Below, piece after piece: positions 44,319-53,800 of a DNA stretch of 64,000 nt. Under the pieces are notes generated by a model. It saw only the letters and a program-made list of their open reading frames with translations. It searched no databases and was not told where the DNA came from. The translations under genes and the position numbers were made by a program. How positions within the stretch are numbered: position 1 is the stretch's first letter; the number at the start of each line of letters is the position of its first letter. The stretch comes from Ketobacter alkanivorans (lineage in GTDB: Bacteria > Pseudomonadota > Gammaproteobacteria > Pseudomonadales > Ketobacteraceae), in contig NZ_CP022684.1 in assembly GCF_002863865.1 (NCBI RefSeq), forward strand, positions 2,819,501 to 2,883,500. Direction: 5' to 3'.

Positions 44319-46334
44319 TTAGTTGATCATCACCAGGCCGCCTTGCATTTTCAGCATGCCGCCGCCTTTCACTTCTGTCATGGCGCTACCATTGATTTTC
44401 ACCATGGTGCCGGTGATGGTAACGCCGCTGGGATCGATCTTGATACTGTTGCCGCCGACTTTCAGTTCGATGGACATATTGGCCTGCAAGGTAATCTTCT
44501 GGGCGGATTTGTTGGTGATGGCACCGGTGATGTTCATGGTTTGTTTGCCGGTTACCTTCATGGTTTGATCACCGCTGACTTTTACGTCGTGCATGCCACC
44601 GACACTGAGGGCCTGATCACCATTGACCGAAATGCTTTGATCTCCACCGACCGACTCGCTGTGGTCACCGTCAACGCTGGTTTCACGGTTACCGGCTACG
44701 GTGAGTGCCTGATTGCCCTTGCCCAGAGATTTGCTTTCATTGCCTTCGCTGATGGTGATGGTGCGATCTTTTTTCACGGTGAGCGTTTGGTTGTTTTCTA
44801 TATTGCCGGTTTCGTCAAAATGCACCAGATAGTTGTAGTTCTTGCCGGCCTCAACGTAGATCTCTTCTTCGCTGTCTTTGTCGTCAAAGCGCAGCTCGTT
44901 GAATTTCTTGCTGGAGGTTTTGAATCCGCTTTGGGTGCTGGTGTATGCAGGGCCTTGATTGTCCTTGTTATACAGAGCGCCTACTACCACGGGCCGATCC
45001 GGGTCGCCGCCGATGAAGTCTACCAACACCTCTTGATTAAGACGTGGCACGAAGCTGGCACCCCACCCGGCACCGGCGTATGCTTGAGCCACCCTTAACC
45101 AGCAACTCTTGGCCTTGTCCGCCCATGGGAATTCAACTCTGATCATGCGATGGGGATCTGCATCGGCTTTGGATGTGGAGGCATTCAATTCCACCACTTT
45201 TGCCGTCAGTGGGCCGCCCATTCTCTGTTTGACCCGTGTTTGCGGGGCGCGGAATACCACTTTGTCGGGGATACAGCTGAAGCTATTTTGGTATTCACCG
45301 GCACTATCGTTTTTGTTGCTGGCAGCGTGTTGAATTTCGGTGATTACGTAGGTATTGCATTCCGATTTGATATGGTGATCCAGGGTGAAGCGGCCACCGG
45401 CGAAGAAGCTGCCACAGTAACCAGAGCCCTTAGCGATATCATGGGCTGCTTCCAGGCTTTCAAGGCGTACGCCGTTTAGGTTCTTGTTGGTGGCCACATC
45501 AAAATCGTGCGCAGCCTGGCCGTTGGATTTGAAGTTGAAGCCGCCAAAATCCTGAATGGTTTTTTCGCCGGGGCTTTGCGCAAACTTGTGCTTGGTGGAT
45601 AGCGTCTGCTTGTAGAAATTCTTGGGTGTATCGTGGTTATAATCGGTCATCTCGAAGCTGCCAGCATGGTATTTCATCTCTCTATGCCAGCTGAGAATCT
45701 TGGCGGCTTCTTCGAAATCCGATCCTACATTGAGCTTAACGTTTTTTTCAGCGCAATCGGTGTAGCCACTGGTGCTATCGCACAATACCATGGTGTGTTT
45801 ATCTTTTTCATGGATGAAGTAATACGCGATACCTTCTTCTTCCATGAGGCGCGTGACAAAATCGAAATCGCTTTCACCGTATTGAACGCAATATTCTTTT
45901 TTCAGGTAAGTAGCGGATGTTTTCTTCTCAAAGGTACCGAAATCACCGTATTCCTTGAGGATACTGCTGATGATGTCGACCGCGGTTTGCTCCTCATAGA
46001 TTCGGTGATGGAACGATTGGGTCGAAAACCAAAATCCGGGCACCAGTCGTAAGGTGTACTGGCGAAAATCACCTTCAAGTTCGCCTAACGAAAAGCCGTT
46101 TACCCGACCATGGAAATAGCGCGGGGTTGCGCTGTCTTGGTAGTGAAGGGCAACTGAACATTTTTGGCCAATGACATCACTGCTGCTGAGGCTGTGATTC
46201 TTCGACAGGATGGTTACCGACAGGTTGAAGGGTTGCGAGAAAGCTTCGATGCCTTGTAGCGCGATGGCGATGGCGTCGCTGCTGATAAAGCTCGCTGAGA
46301 TGGATAAAAGTCGATTGTCCTGGCTGATTGACAT
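44319..46334 (-). CDS. vgrG: T6SS spike protein VgrG
   Basis: A 671-residue VgrG (TssI), a trimer with a gp27/gp5-like body. The N-terminal part has YFHGRVNGFSLGELEGDFRQ and a YCVQYGESDFDFVTRLMEEEG block; the OB domain has EFPWADKAKSCWLRVAQAYA. The C-terminus is a long beta-helix of GDQ-type repeats (SVGGDQSISVNGDQ) ending GGMLKMQGGLVMIN. There is no C-terminal effector domain. It is placed between hcp and PAAR, the usual order for a projectile module. Confidence 0.96.
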   Translation of the reverse strand: MSISQDNRLLSISASFISSDAIAIALQGIEAFSQPFNLSVTILSKNHSLSSSDVIGQKCSVALHYQDSATPRYFHGRVNGFSLGELEGDFRQYTLRLVPGFWFSTQSFHHRIYEEQTAVDIISSILKEYGDFGTFEKKTSATYLKKEYCVQYGESDFDFVTRLMEEEGIAYYFIHEKDKHTMVLCDSTSGYTDCAEKNVKLNVGSDFEEAAKILSWHREMKYHAGSFEMTDYNHDTPKNFYKQTLSTKHKFAQSPGEKTIQDFGGFNFKSNGQAAHDFDVATNKNLNGVRLESLEAAHDIAKGSGYCGSFFAGGRFTLDHHIKSECNTYVITEIQHAASNKNDSAGEYQNSFSCIPDKVVFRAPQTRVKQRMGGPLTAKVVELNASTSKADADPHRMIRVEFPWADKAKSCWLRVAQAYAGAGWGASFVPRLNQEVLVDFIGGDPDRPVVVGALYNKDNQGPAYTSTQSGFKTSSKKFNELRFDDKDSEEEIYVEAGKNYNYLVHFDETGNIENNQTLTVKKDRTITISEGNESKSLGKGNQALTVAGNRETSVDGDHSESVGGDQSISVNGDQALSVGGMHDVKVSGDQTMKVTGKQTMNITGAITNKSAQKITLQANMSIELKVGGNSIKIDPSGVTITGTMVKINGSAMTEVKGGGMLKMQGGLVMIN

Positions 46335-46378
46335 GGCCGGAGCCCCATTGTTTTGTGGTTATTGATCAGAGTGGAATG

Positions 46379-46402
46379 GGGCGAGGCAGTGCTGCCCCGC
46401 CC
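46379..46402 (-). other. Stem-loop between hcp1 and vgrG
   Basis: On the minus strand GGGCGGGGCA pairs with TGCCTCGCCC (one G-U pair) around GCAC. No T-run follows. It may act as a 3' stabiliser for an abundant hcp transcript, leaving less read-through to vgrG. Confidence 0.5.
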
Positions 46403-46410
46403 GCGGCAAT

Positions 46411-46899
46411 TTACTGAGGTTTGCCGGTGGTCAGGTCATAACCCACTTTCATGTTCTGGCCGTTTTTGTTGGTTTTGTCTGCGCCTTGCAGATCCGCTAC
46501 GATTTTGGAGTAGCTGAGGCTCAGGCTTTCGTGAGGCGCACTGCCGCCGCTGGCACTGACGCTGTAAGAGCTGATCAGCACGTCTGTCAGTTCGTAAGCG
46601 GCAAATTTCTCGACCTGTTTGGCACCAGTCTGAACGATGTGAATTTGAACCACAACGCCTTCTACACCGGTGAGTGACTCTTTGAACAGGCCACCGGAAG
46701 AATTGTCCATCATTTTGGACACGGATACTTCGCTGAGAGAAGGGCGGCTGGCTTCACGGTTGGCCATGTTGCCCACTTCCATGCTGATACCGCGGCCGGT
46801 ACCCAGGTTGAAAGAATCCAGTTCGATCCAGTCTTCATAACCGGCTGCGGTTACGTTGCCCTTGATCTTTTTGTTGTTGAAGTTCATGTAAATAGCCAT
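46411..46899 (-). CDS. hcp: T6SS inner-tube protein Hcp (copy 1)
   Basis: A 162-residue Hcp (TssD), the hexameric tube subunit and effector carrier. Family marks are IYMNFNNKKIKGNVTAAGY, WIELDSFNLGTGRGIS and VVVQIHIVQTGAKQVEKFAAY. It differs from the second copy at only four residues (Ser/Thr, Ser/Gly, Ser/Ala and Ala/Gly). It has its own sigma54-type promoter and leads the vgrG-PAAR-regulator genes, 76 bases upstream of vgrG. Confidence 0.96.
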   Translation of the reverse strand: MAIYMNFNNKKIKGNVTAAGYEDWIELDSFNLGTGRGISMEVGNMANREASRPSLSEVSVSKMMDNSSGGLFKESLTGVEGVVVQIHIVQTGAKQVEKFAAYELTDVLISSYSVSASGGSAPHESLSLSYSKIVADLQGADKTNKNGQNMKVGYDLTTGKPQ

Positions 46900-46944
46900 G
46901 GTGTCGTGCTCCTTGGGTGATATTGGTTACTTCTGATATTGTAG

Positions 46945-46961
46945 TATCAAATCTTGTGCCA
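46945..46961 (-). promoter_or_regulatory. Sigma54-type -24/-12 promoter of hcp1
   Basis: Read on the minus strand: TGGCAC, five bases (AAGAT), TTGATA. The -24 box is perfect and the spacing from GG to the -12 pair is ten bases, as required. The -12 pair is GA rather than GC. It lies about 46 bases before the hcp1 start. The second hcp gene has the same two boxes. Confidence 0.72.
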
Positions 46962-47062
46962 ACTCCACAAGTTGTTGTTTTATAAGGATAATTAAGCCGT
47001 GGGTTGCATCGGTGCTGATGTCGTAATCATGACTGCGCTGTAGATGCACGCCATTTCAGGAA

Positions 47063-47074
47063 GTGACAAGTCAC
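47063..47074. promoter_or_regulatory. Candidate enhancer (activator binding site) for hcp1
   Basis: A perfect inverted repeat GTGAC-AA-GTCAC, within the shared 14-base motif AAGTGACAWGTCAC. It starts 102 positions beyond the outer end of the hcp1 -24 box; the same motif occurs at the same distance from the hcp2 box. Likely bound by the FHA-sigma54 activator. Confidence 0.6.
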
Positions 47075-47114
47075 ATTACATTTCGGCGTGTCACACCATC
47101 AGGATGAAAATGAG

Positions 47115-47146
47115 ACACAAAAAAAGCGCCCGGAGGCGCTTTTCTT
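47115..47146 (-). terminator. Intrinsic terminator of hcp2 (bidirectional)
   Basis: AAAAGCGCC (47122-47130) pairs with GGCGCTTTT (47135-47143) around CGGA, with a run of Ts on the minus strand. It lies about 35 bases past the hcp2 stop, so hcp2 is a single-gene transcript. Confidence 0.85.
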
Positions 47147-47176
47147 TGCGAGGTGGGGTGTTGCTAAGTAAAGCTC

Positions 47177-47665
47177 TTACTGAGGTTTGCCGGTGGTCAG
47201 GTCATAACCTACTTTCATGTTCTGGCCGTTTTTGTTGGTTTTGTCTGCGCCCTGCAGATCCGCTACGATTTTGGAGTAGCTGAGGCTCAGGCTTTCGTGA
47301 GGCGCGCTGCCGCCACTGCCGCTGACGCTGTACGAGCTGATCAGTACGTCTGTTAATTCATAGGCGGCGAACTTTTCTACTTGCTTGGCACCGGTCTGCA
47401 CGATGTGAATTTGAACCACAACGCCTTCAACGCCGGTGAGTGACTCTTTAAACAGGCCGCCGGAAGCGTTGTCCATCATTTTGCCAACGGATACTTCGCT
47501 GAGAGAAGGGCGGGTGGCTTCGCGGTTGGCCATGTTGCCCACTTCCATGCTGATACCGCGGCCGGTACCCAGGTTGAAAGAATCCAGTTCGATCCAGTCT
47601 TCATAACCGGCTGCGGTTACGTTGCCTTTGATTTTTTTGTTGTTGAAGTTCATGTAAATGGCCAT
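47177..47665 (-). CDS. hcp: T6SS inner-tube protein Hcp (copy 2)
   Basis: A 162-residue Hcp nearly identical to copy 1, 766 bases away in the same orientation. It is a complete gene with the same start context and stop, so it is a recent or gene-converted duplication. Hcp is needed in large amounts because it builds the whole tube, and a second, separately promoted and terminated copy fits that. Its upstream region repeats the promoter and palindrome of copy 1, but the rest of the upstream DNA is clearly diverged. Confidence 0.96.
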   Translation of the reverse strand: MAIYMNFNNKKIKGNVTAAGYEDWIELDSFNLGTGRGISMEVGNMANREATRPSLSEVSVGKMMDNASGGLFKESLTGVEGVVVQIHIVQTGAKQVEKFAAYELTDVLISSYSVSGSGGSAPHESLSLSYSKIVADLQGADKTNKNGQNMKVGYDLTTGKPQ

Positions 47666-47735
47666 GGTGCTGTTCTCCGTCGGGAAAGGTAGTTTTGAAT
47701 TCGGTACTGCGTTTTTGTGTTGCTTGATAAAGGTA

Positions 47736-47752
47736 TATCAAAGACCGTGCCA
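47736..47752 (-). promoter_or_regulatory. Sigma54-type -24/-12 promoter of hcp2
   Basis: Read on the minus strand: TGGCAC, five bases (GGTCT), TTGATA, identical in both boxes to the hcp1 promoter. It lies about 71 bases before the hcp2 start codon. Confidence 0.72.
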
Positions 47753-47853
47753 GTTTCGTAACTGTCTGTTTTAAAACGGTATATTCAGCTGGGAGAGAAG
47801 ACGGCAGGGCACCAGTGCCAAAAAAGAGCGGGAACAGCAGTGAATCACGAAAA

Positions 47854-47865
47854 GTGACATGTCAC
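47854..47865. promoter_or_regulatory. Candidate enhancer (activator binding site) for hcp2
   Basis: A perfect 12-base palindrome GTGACATGTCAC, 102 positions beyond the outer end of the hcp2 -24 box. It lies just after the DUF6931 gene stop. Further GTGAC-like half-sites (GGTGACAG near 47886) lie upstream and may belong to a second site. Confidence 0.6.
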
Positions 47866-47901
47866 CCGAGCCGGAATCAGGCCGTGGGTGACAGAGTGTG
47901 A

Positions 47902-48480
47902 TCAGGCAGCTTCGCCCCGGCCACCTGCGGCAAGGTCCAGACCCTGTCGAATATAAAGCTTGAACTGGTCGGCGGCGTTGTCTGGATCGGGTGCAAAGGC
48001 GGCCATCGAAATGGCACCGGATACAGCGTGCGCGTAGAGAAAAGGGGGGGCGGGCATATCGGGTTCGCCGGGTTTGGCCATGCTGCCGCCACTCCAGAAC
48101 GCCGAGGTGGCAGCCCAGCTGGCGGCCGATTTCTGCTGGGTTTTTTCACTCCAGGCTTTGGCCAGTTGACGCTTTTCTTCGTTGGGTTGCATTGCCCATT
48201 GCTCTGCGGCGTTGAGCGCAGCCTGTTGTGCTGCGGGCGCATCCGCAGGCATCGATTTTTTTACTGCCAGACAAGCCCACCAGATGGCTTCGCGCTTAGG
48301 CAGTCCGTGGGCCAGGAATTTTACGGCATCAAAATAAAGATCAGCCTTGATGAGCTGCTGAATAAACTCGGACGGAGACAGATTGCCTTTATCTGCAAAC
48401 TCGACGGCTTCTTCACTCAGTTCGAAATGCTTGAGAATTTCGCTGGCTTGCTTGGCGGTAATCTTAACCAGTTCTGACAT
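47902..48480 (-). CDS. DUF6931-family protein next to hcp
   Basis: A 192-residue soluble protein. It has a helical N-terminus (ASEILKHFELSEEAVEF), the block FLAHGLPKREAIWWACLAVK, an Ala-rich region with AAEQWAMQPNEEKRQLA, and SAFWSGGSM near residue 125, then a small helical end. I recognise this pattern as the DUF6931 family, seen near hcp genes of T6SS loci; its function is not established. I start at ATG 48480 (MSELVKITAKQ); a TTG start at 48501 is possible. It lies upstream of hcp2 and is in the same direction, with the candidate enhancer just beyond its stop. Confidence 0.65.
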   Translation of the reverse strand: MSELVKITAKQASEILKHFELSEEAVEFADKGNLSPSEFIQQLIKADLYFDAVKFLAHGLPKREAIWWACLAVKKSMPADAPAAQQAALNAAEQWAMQPNEEKRQLAKAWSEKTQQKSAASWAATSAFWSGGSMAKPGEPDMPAPPFLYAHAVSGAISMAAFAPDPDNAADQFKLYIRQGLDLAAGGRGEAA

Positions 48481-48652
48481 GGGAGAGGTTCCAAAAAACA
48501 ATTTAAAGGAATGCTGTTGATGGACTATAGCATATTGGAATTCTAGGGATTTTGTCGCTAAATTTCTGGGGAGATCAGCAGCCAGCTGGACTCACTCCAC
48601 GCTATTAATACGATGGGATGTGGGCGGTAGTGCGCCGGAAGCGGGTGTTTGC

Positions 48653-48671
48653 GGTGGGCGCGAGGCCCACC
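48653..48671. other. GGTGGGC...GCCCACC stem-loop after the AraC gene
   Basis: A perfect seven-base inverted repeat with loop GCGAG lies about 20 bases past the regulator stop, with no T-run. It resembles REP-type palindromes of pseudomonad relatives, but only one copy was seen in the window. Confidence 0.4.
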
Positions 48672-48689
48672 GTATTGATACTGTTTGCG

Positions 48690-49778
48690 TTATGCGGCGG
48701 CGTAGTCCAGCATCATATGATTGTTATTTGAAGGCATGGTTACGTGGGTGGTACGGCTGCGCTTGCGATGTTCCTGTGGCGTCATGTCGGTCCAGCGCTT
48801 GAATGCCTCGCGGAAACTGGCAGCATCTTTGAAGCCACATTTATGGGCAACGGCACTGGACTTTAATTTGGGATCGGCCAGGTAGTGCAGCGCCAGCTGT
48901 AACTGGTGTTCGTGACAAATGCGGCGGTAGCTGGTGCCTGCTTCCTGCAACTTGCGCCGCAAAGTGCGTGGTGTTACGTGCAGCCGGTCAGCGATTTGAT
49001 CCAGGCTGGGCAGAGGGCCTTCCTGTTTGCCAATTTCTGAACGCAGCATCCAGGTCAGATCCCCTTTTTGCACTTGCGCCACCCGCTCTGCTTCCAGTTT
49101 ACAAACAGCGATAGCCTGTTGCTCGGTGATGGGGTTGCCTGTGGGCAGTGCTCGCAGCATCAGTTCATTGGGGATCACCAGCATGCTTTTTTCACGGTTA
49201 AACGAAAACGGGCAATCAAAGTATTTTTCGTAGCTCTCGTAGTGTGCTGGCGGTGCATAGCTCAAATGAACTTCCGCAAACACGTTGCGTTCTTTAACCA
49301 GTGATCGAATCATGCTCTGCATTGAGCAGATCAACAACTCATGCGAAAAGCTGGGGGAGAGTGGAAAGCTCATGCCTTCCTGCCTATCGATCACGATTTC
49401 GGTGACGTCTTTGCGGAAATGGGGCGTGAGGCTGAATCGGCTGCGTACTATACTGCGGAAACGGTTTCCGGTTTCCAGAGCAGATCCCAGGGTTTGTGAA
49501 CAAATCATGGCCACTGACAACACGCCCCAGCGCGACAAATTCAGGCAAGAACCCAGCGCCAGCGCAACATCTGGCCGGTTGGTGATACGGAAGATGTTGT
49601 GGTAGATGATGTCAAATTGCCGCAGGGAGACCAGGGTCTCCGGGTTCAGAATATGTTCTTCTTTCAGGCCAGTACCCAGCAACCATTGCCGAGGGTGAAA
49701 ACCTTCTCGCTTCATAAACTGTTTGATAAGAAACAGTTCCGCACTGGGATAAATTGCCTGATCTTCGAACGCAGTCAT
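48690..49778 (-). CDS. AraC-family transcriptional regulator
   Basis: A 362-residue regulator with the Arabinose_bd (PF12625-type) N-terminal domain. Characteristic blocks are PETLVSLRQFDIIYHNIFR, LGSCLNLSRWGVLSVAMICS and PPAHYESYEKYFDCPFSFNR. It has a C-terminal AraC helix-turn-helix pair (LDQIADRLHVTPRTLRRKLQ, then AVAHKCGFKDAASFREAFKR). I chose ATG 49778 with AAGGGGA upstream over an earlier start at 49838 that has no ribosome site. It is divergent from the aldolase gene, which it probably controls through the 207-base intergenic region. Its effector is unknown. Confidence 0.9.
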   Translation of the reverse strand: MTAFEDQAIYPSAELFLIKQFMKREGFHPRQWLLGTGLKEEHILNPETLVSLRQFDIIYHNIFRITNRPDVALALGSCLNLSRWGVLSVAMICSQTLGSALETGNRFRSIVRSRFSLTPHFRKDVTEIVIDRQEGMSFPLSPSFSHELLICSMQSMIRSLVKERNVFAEVHLSYAPPAHYESYEKYFDCPFSFNREKSMLVIPNELMLRALPTGNPITEQQAIAVCKLEAERVAQVQKGDLTWMLRSEIGKQEGPLPSLDQIADRLHVTPRTLRRKLQEAGTSYRRICHEHQLQLALHYLADPKLKSSAVAHKCGFKDAASFREAFKRWTDMTPQEHRKRSRTTHVTMPSNNNHMMLDYAAA

Positions 49779-49985
49779 GGTATTCCCCTTCATTGTTGTT
49801 TTTGGTGAATCAAGGAGTACTGCCTGTGTACTACACACCTTGGGAGTGAATTTGGGCCACTCTTTATCTTGTGATGGCCAATGATAGGGTGATTTGGGAC
49901 GAAATACGAGTCATTTTTTGTAAATGACTCATAGTACGGCATAACTAAAAAATATCTCAATTTAGTCAAGAGGTTAGCGTAAATC

Positions 49986-50747
49986 ATGAGCACTAACAGT
50001 CAGATTCAACAACAGGTAAGCAAAGAAGAATGGCAACAAAGGGTGGATTTGGCCGCCTGTTATCGCCTGGTGGCGCAGTTCGGGTGGGACGATTTGATTT
50101 TCACTCACATCTCGGCAAGGGTGCCTGGGCCGGAGCATCATTTTTTGATTAACCCCTATGGAATGCTGTTTGAGGAGATCACGGCATCCAGTTTGGTAAA
50201 GGTGGATCTGCAGGGTAACAAGGTGATGGACAGCGATTTCGACATTAACCCCGCCGGTTTCACCATCCACAGTGCCATCCACGCTGCCCGTGATGACGCC
50301 AAGTGTGTGCTGCATACTCACAGTATCAACGGCGTGGCGGTATCGGCGCAGAAAGAAGGCGTGTTGCCCATCTCTCAGCAATCCATTTTTGTACTGGCGT
50401 CTTTGGCCTATCACGATTATGAAGGGGTGGCGCTGCGTGATGATGAAAAACCACGTTTGGTGGACGATATTGGGGACAAGTTGTTTTTGATGTTGCGCAA
50501 TCATGGGTTGTTGACGGTCTCTGAATCCATCGCTGATGCATTCTTGTACATGTATTTGTTTGAGGCCGCTTGTATGATTCAGGTGCGTGCCCAGTCAGGC
50601 GGTGGTGAGCTGCTGCCTATTGCGCCCCAGATAATTGATACCGCTATGGCTCAGGCGCAAGCGGTAACACGGCAAGCGGGAGGGGCGTTGGCCTGGCCCG
50701 CGTTGCTGAGAAGACTGGATCGAAAAAATCCGGGATACGATCAATAG
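49986..50747 (+). CDS. Class II aldolase/adducin-family protein
   Basis: A 253-residue class II aldolase-like enzyme. The zinc-binding histidines are present as HTHS (His110, His112) and RNHGLL (His173). The family blocks FTHISARVPG and FLINPYGMLFEEITASSLVKVD are clear. Such proteins cleave sugar phosphates or act as dehydratases or decarboxylases; the substrate cannot be told, and the acid residue used by fuculose aldolases is not obvious. It is complete, followed by a bidirectional terminator. Confidence 0.88.
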   Translation: MSTNSQIQQQVSKEEWQQRVDLAACYRLVAQFGWDDLIFTHISARVPGPEHHFLINPYGMLFEEITASSLVKVDLQGNKVMDSDFDINPAGFTIHSAIHAARDDAKCVLHTHSINGVAVSAQKEGVLPISQQSIFVLASLAYHDYEGVALRDDEKPRLVDDIGDKLFLMLRNHGLLTVSESIADAFLYMYLFEAACMIQVRAQSGGGELLPIAPQIIDTAMAQAQAVTRQAGGALAWPALLRRLDRKNPGYDQ

Positions 50748-50778
50748 AAAATGGCACCCATAAGGGTGCCATCGTTGT
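50746..50778. terminator. Bidirectional intrinsic terminator between convergent genes
   Basis: ATGGCACCC (50750-50758) and GGGTGCCAT (50763-50771) form a nine-base stem with loop ATAA. T-rich sequence follows on both strands (CGTTGTT plus; TTTCTATT minus). It serves the aldolase gene and the PKD gene. Confidence 0.75.
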
Positions 50779-50801
50779 TGCTGGATGTAGCTCTGCTGAC
50801 A

Positions 50802-53800
50802 TCAAGGTTGCGTGATGATCACCTCCTGTCGCTGAGTGATGTTGGTTTCTATGCCGTCTGCTGTGATCATAATCGGCGCGGATAGGATGCTGCCTGGCGT
50901 GACCGTAGCGTCGACCGTAGCGGTAATGTCCACCCTGACTTGTGTTCCGGCCTGAATAGTGTCCAGGCTCCAGAACACTTCATCATTGGCGCCACAGTAT
51001 CCCACCGAAGTGCACCCTGAGTGGCCGGTGCTGACGGGATTGGTATCGCGGACCCGGTTAAACGTGATACCCGCCGGTACTCGCATCATCAGTTGTGGAT
51101 TTTCGATCAGGCCACCTGGCGAGGTATTCTCCAAGGTAATGCTGTACACCACGCTGTCGCCTGGATTGACTGCAGAGGATGATACTTCGTAATCCACATT
51201 CAATCGCGTAGGCTCAGAAACAGTAATCGATGTATTGAGCGCCTGATCCAGCTCCATACCGTCATCGTGCATCAGCTTGGCGTGAGCGGTTAGAATGCTG
51301 CCGCTTCGCGCATCGCTCGCTAAAGTAACGGTCAGAGTTCTCTGCAGGAATGCCGCCGCATCTAACCGGGAAACAGTCCAGCGCACCTGATTGCCCACTT
51401 GAGTGCCACCATCGCTGATCGCATCAACGGCTAAGCCTTCTGGTAACGAAATCTCCATGGCGATGTTATCGAGCGCGTCATTACCTGCATTACCCAGGCT
51501 CAGCGTGTATTGGAAAGCGCCTCCTGCAACGATTGTCCCGGTGGTGCTGCTTAACGTAAAGCCAACAGGTTCGGAAGCCACCACTTGCAGGCTGCGCTGC
51601 AGGTGAATGGTGTCTCCCAAAGCGTCGGCACTGACATAGACGGGCGTTTCGATCACCGTACCGGGTGGGATTGTGTTATCGACGGTACCGTTTATTTCGA
51701 TCGTAATGCTTTCACCTGCCTCCAGATCGCCCACATTCCAGAACACTTCATCATCTTCGGCACATTGACCCACGGAGGTGCAACCAGAATGGCCAGTGCT
51801 GTCAGGAGCAACCTGTGTAATGCGATTGAAGCTGACGCCTTCAGGAACTTGCATCATCAGTATCGCGTTACTCACCCTGCCACCCAGAGACGTGTTGCCT
51901 AAGGTGATGTGGTAGGTGAAGTCGTTGCCCGCCGCCACGATGGTGCGATCCAAGTGGTAGTCGACATTCAATCGCAATGGCGCAGAGACCGTGACCGATT
52001 GCTCCACAATTTGATCGCGCTCAAGACCCTCATCAATCTGCAGCGTAGCTTTGGCTTTTAGAATAGAGCCTGCTTGGGCGTCTGCGGCGACTGCTACGGT
52101 TATGCTGCGATGGATGCTGTGGGTTGGGAGCAGTGATGTTTGAGTCCAGCTGACACGTTTACCCGTTACCACCCCAGTGCCTGCATCGATAACCGTAAGC
52201 TCAGCAGGCAGTTCCAATTCGACGTGAATATCATCGAGCACGTCATCGGTTGGGTTTCCCATTTCAAAGTGATATTGAAAGTGTTGGCCTGGAGCCACTG
52301 GTTCGGCCGACGCCTGTAGATAAAAGCTGGCGGCCTGCTCAGCGACCACGCTGGCACTGTCCTGTAGGTGCAGAATGTCACCTAAGCCATCAGCCTGTAT
52401 GAACACGGGCGTGGTGATGACGGTTCCCGGGGGCGTTGCATTTGCGATAGTTGCGTTAATCTCCAGTGTCACGCTATCGCCTTCTGCAAGATTGCCGAGG
52501 TTCCAGAACACTTCGTCGCCGGCATCGCAGTAGCCGACCGAAGTGCAGCCGGAGTGCCCGGTACTGTTGATGGACGCATTCGCCATACGGTTGAACAGCA
52601 CCCCGTTAGGGACGCGCATTTGCAACACCACGTTCTCTACAGTCCTACCCAGCGAGGTGTTACTGACACTGAGGTGATACTTCAGTTCGCCATTGGGAGT
52701 AACGACCGCTTTCGCCAAGTGGAAGTCGGCTTGCAACGCAATGGGATCGGATACAGTGACCGAGCTGGCAAGTGATTGATTCAGATCCAAACCAGCGTCA
52801 TGGGAAAGATCGGCGAAGGCAGTGAGTGTCTCGCCTGGCTTAGCGTTCATGGCAACGGTCGCTGAGATACTGCGTTGCAAAGACGCTGTGGGCAATAAGC
52901 GAGGAACTGTCCAGGTGATGGTGTCACCGTCGACAATGCCTCCGTCGTCGATGCGATCAATGATGATTGAGGGTGGAACGGTCATGGTCAAGATGGCGTT
53001 CTCATGAACATCATCGCTGGCGTTACCGTAGTAGAGAAGGTACTCGAAGCTTTCCCCTGGGGCCAAAGCATCACTGGAAGAATATAAGCCAAAAGACGTT
53101 TCCTGTTGTGCCACAACACGAACAGAGCGCTGTTGCTGGATCACATCTCCAAGCCCATCAGCCGACACGAATATAGGTGTTTGCAGCACGGCTCCAGGTC
53201 TGACCAGTTCGGATACGGTAGCGTTAACTTGAAAAGATATGCTGTCACCGGGAGTAAGATTGGGCAGTTGCCAGAACACTTCGTCACTGCCATTACACAT
53301 TCCTACAGAGGTGCAGCCACTGTGGGCGGAGCTGTCCAGCGTCGCGTTGGCTATTCGGTTGAAGGTAACACCGGATGGGACTCGCAGCATAACCACAGGA
53401 TTGCTCACCGTATTCACGGCAGAGGTGTTACTGATATTGATGCTATAAATCAGGCTTTCACCCGCGGCCACAACCGACTGCTGCGTTTGGTAATCCAATT
53501 GCAGATGCAAAGGCTCAGAAACAGTGATGGTGTCGTTCAGTGTTTGTGCAGGCCTGCCTGCATAACTCAAGGTTGCGGAAGTGATCAACGTTGCGGCTTC
53601 TTGCATGGATGTGGGTAGGCTGATGGGCAGTGAGCGCTGCAGTGATTGTGTAGGCAGCAGGTCAGGTATCGCCCAAGTCACTATGTTGCCGTTGACTGTA
53701 CCCGAGTGGCTTGGCGTACGAATGTTCACGTTGGCAGGTAATTCCAATGCCACTGTAATGTCGCGAATCATATCGTCGCTGGTATTGCCGATAGCGAGGG

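Noticed and set aside
47044..47283. Short open frame overlapping the hcp2 terminator on the plus strand
   Set aside because: It runs through a hairpin terminator and the antisense of hcp2, has no ribosome site and no family character.
48653..48671. REP element
   Set aside because: Only one copy was noticed in the window, so it cannot be called a repeat family; listed only as a stem-loop.
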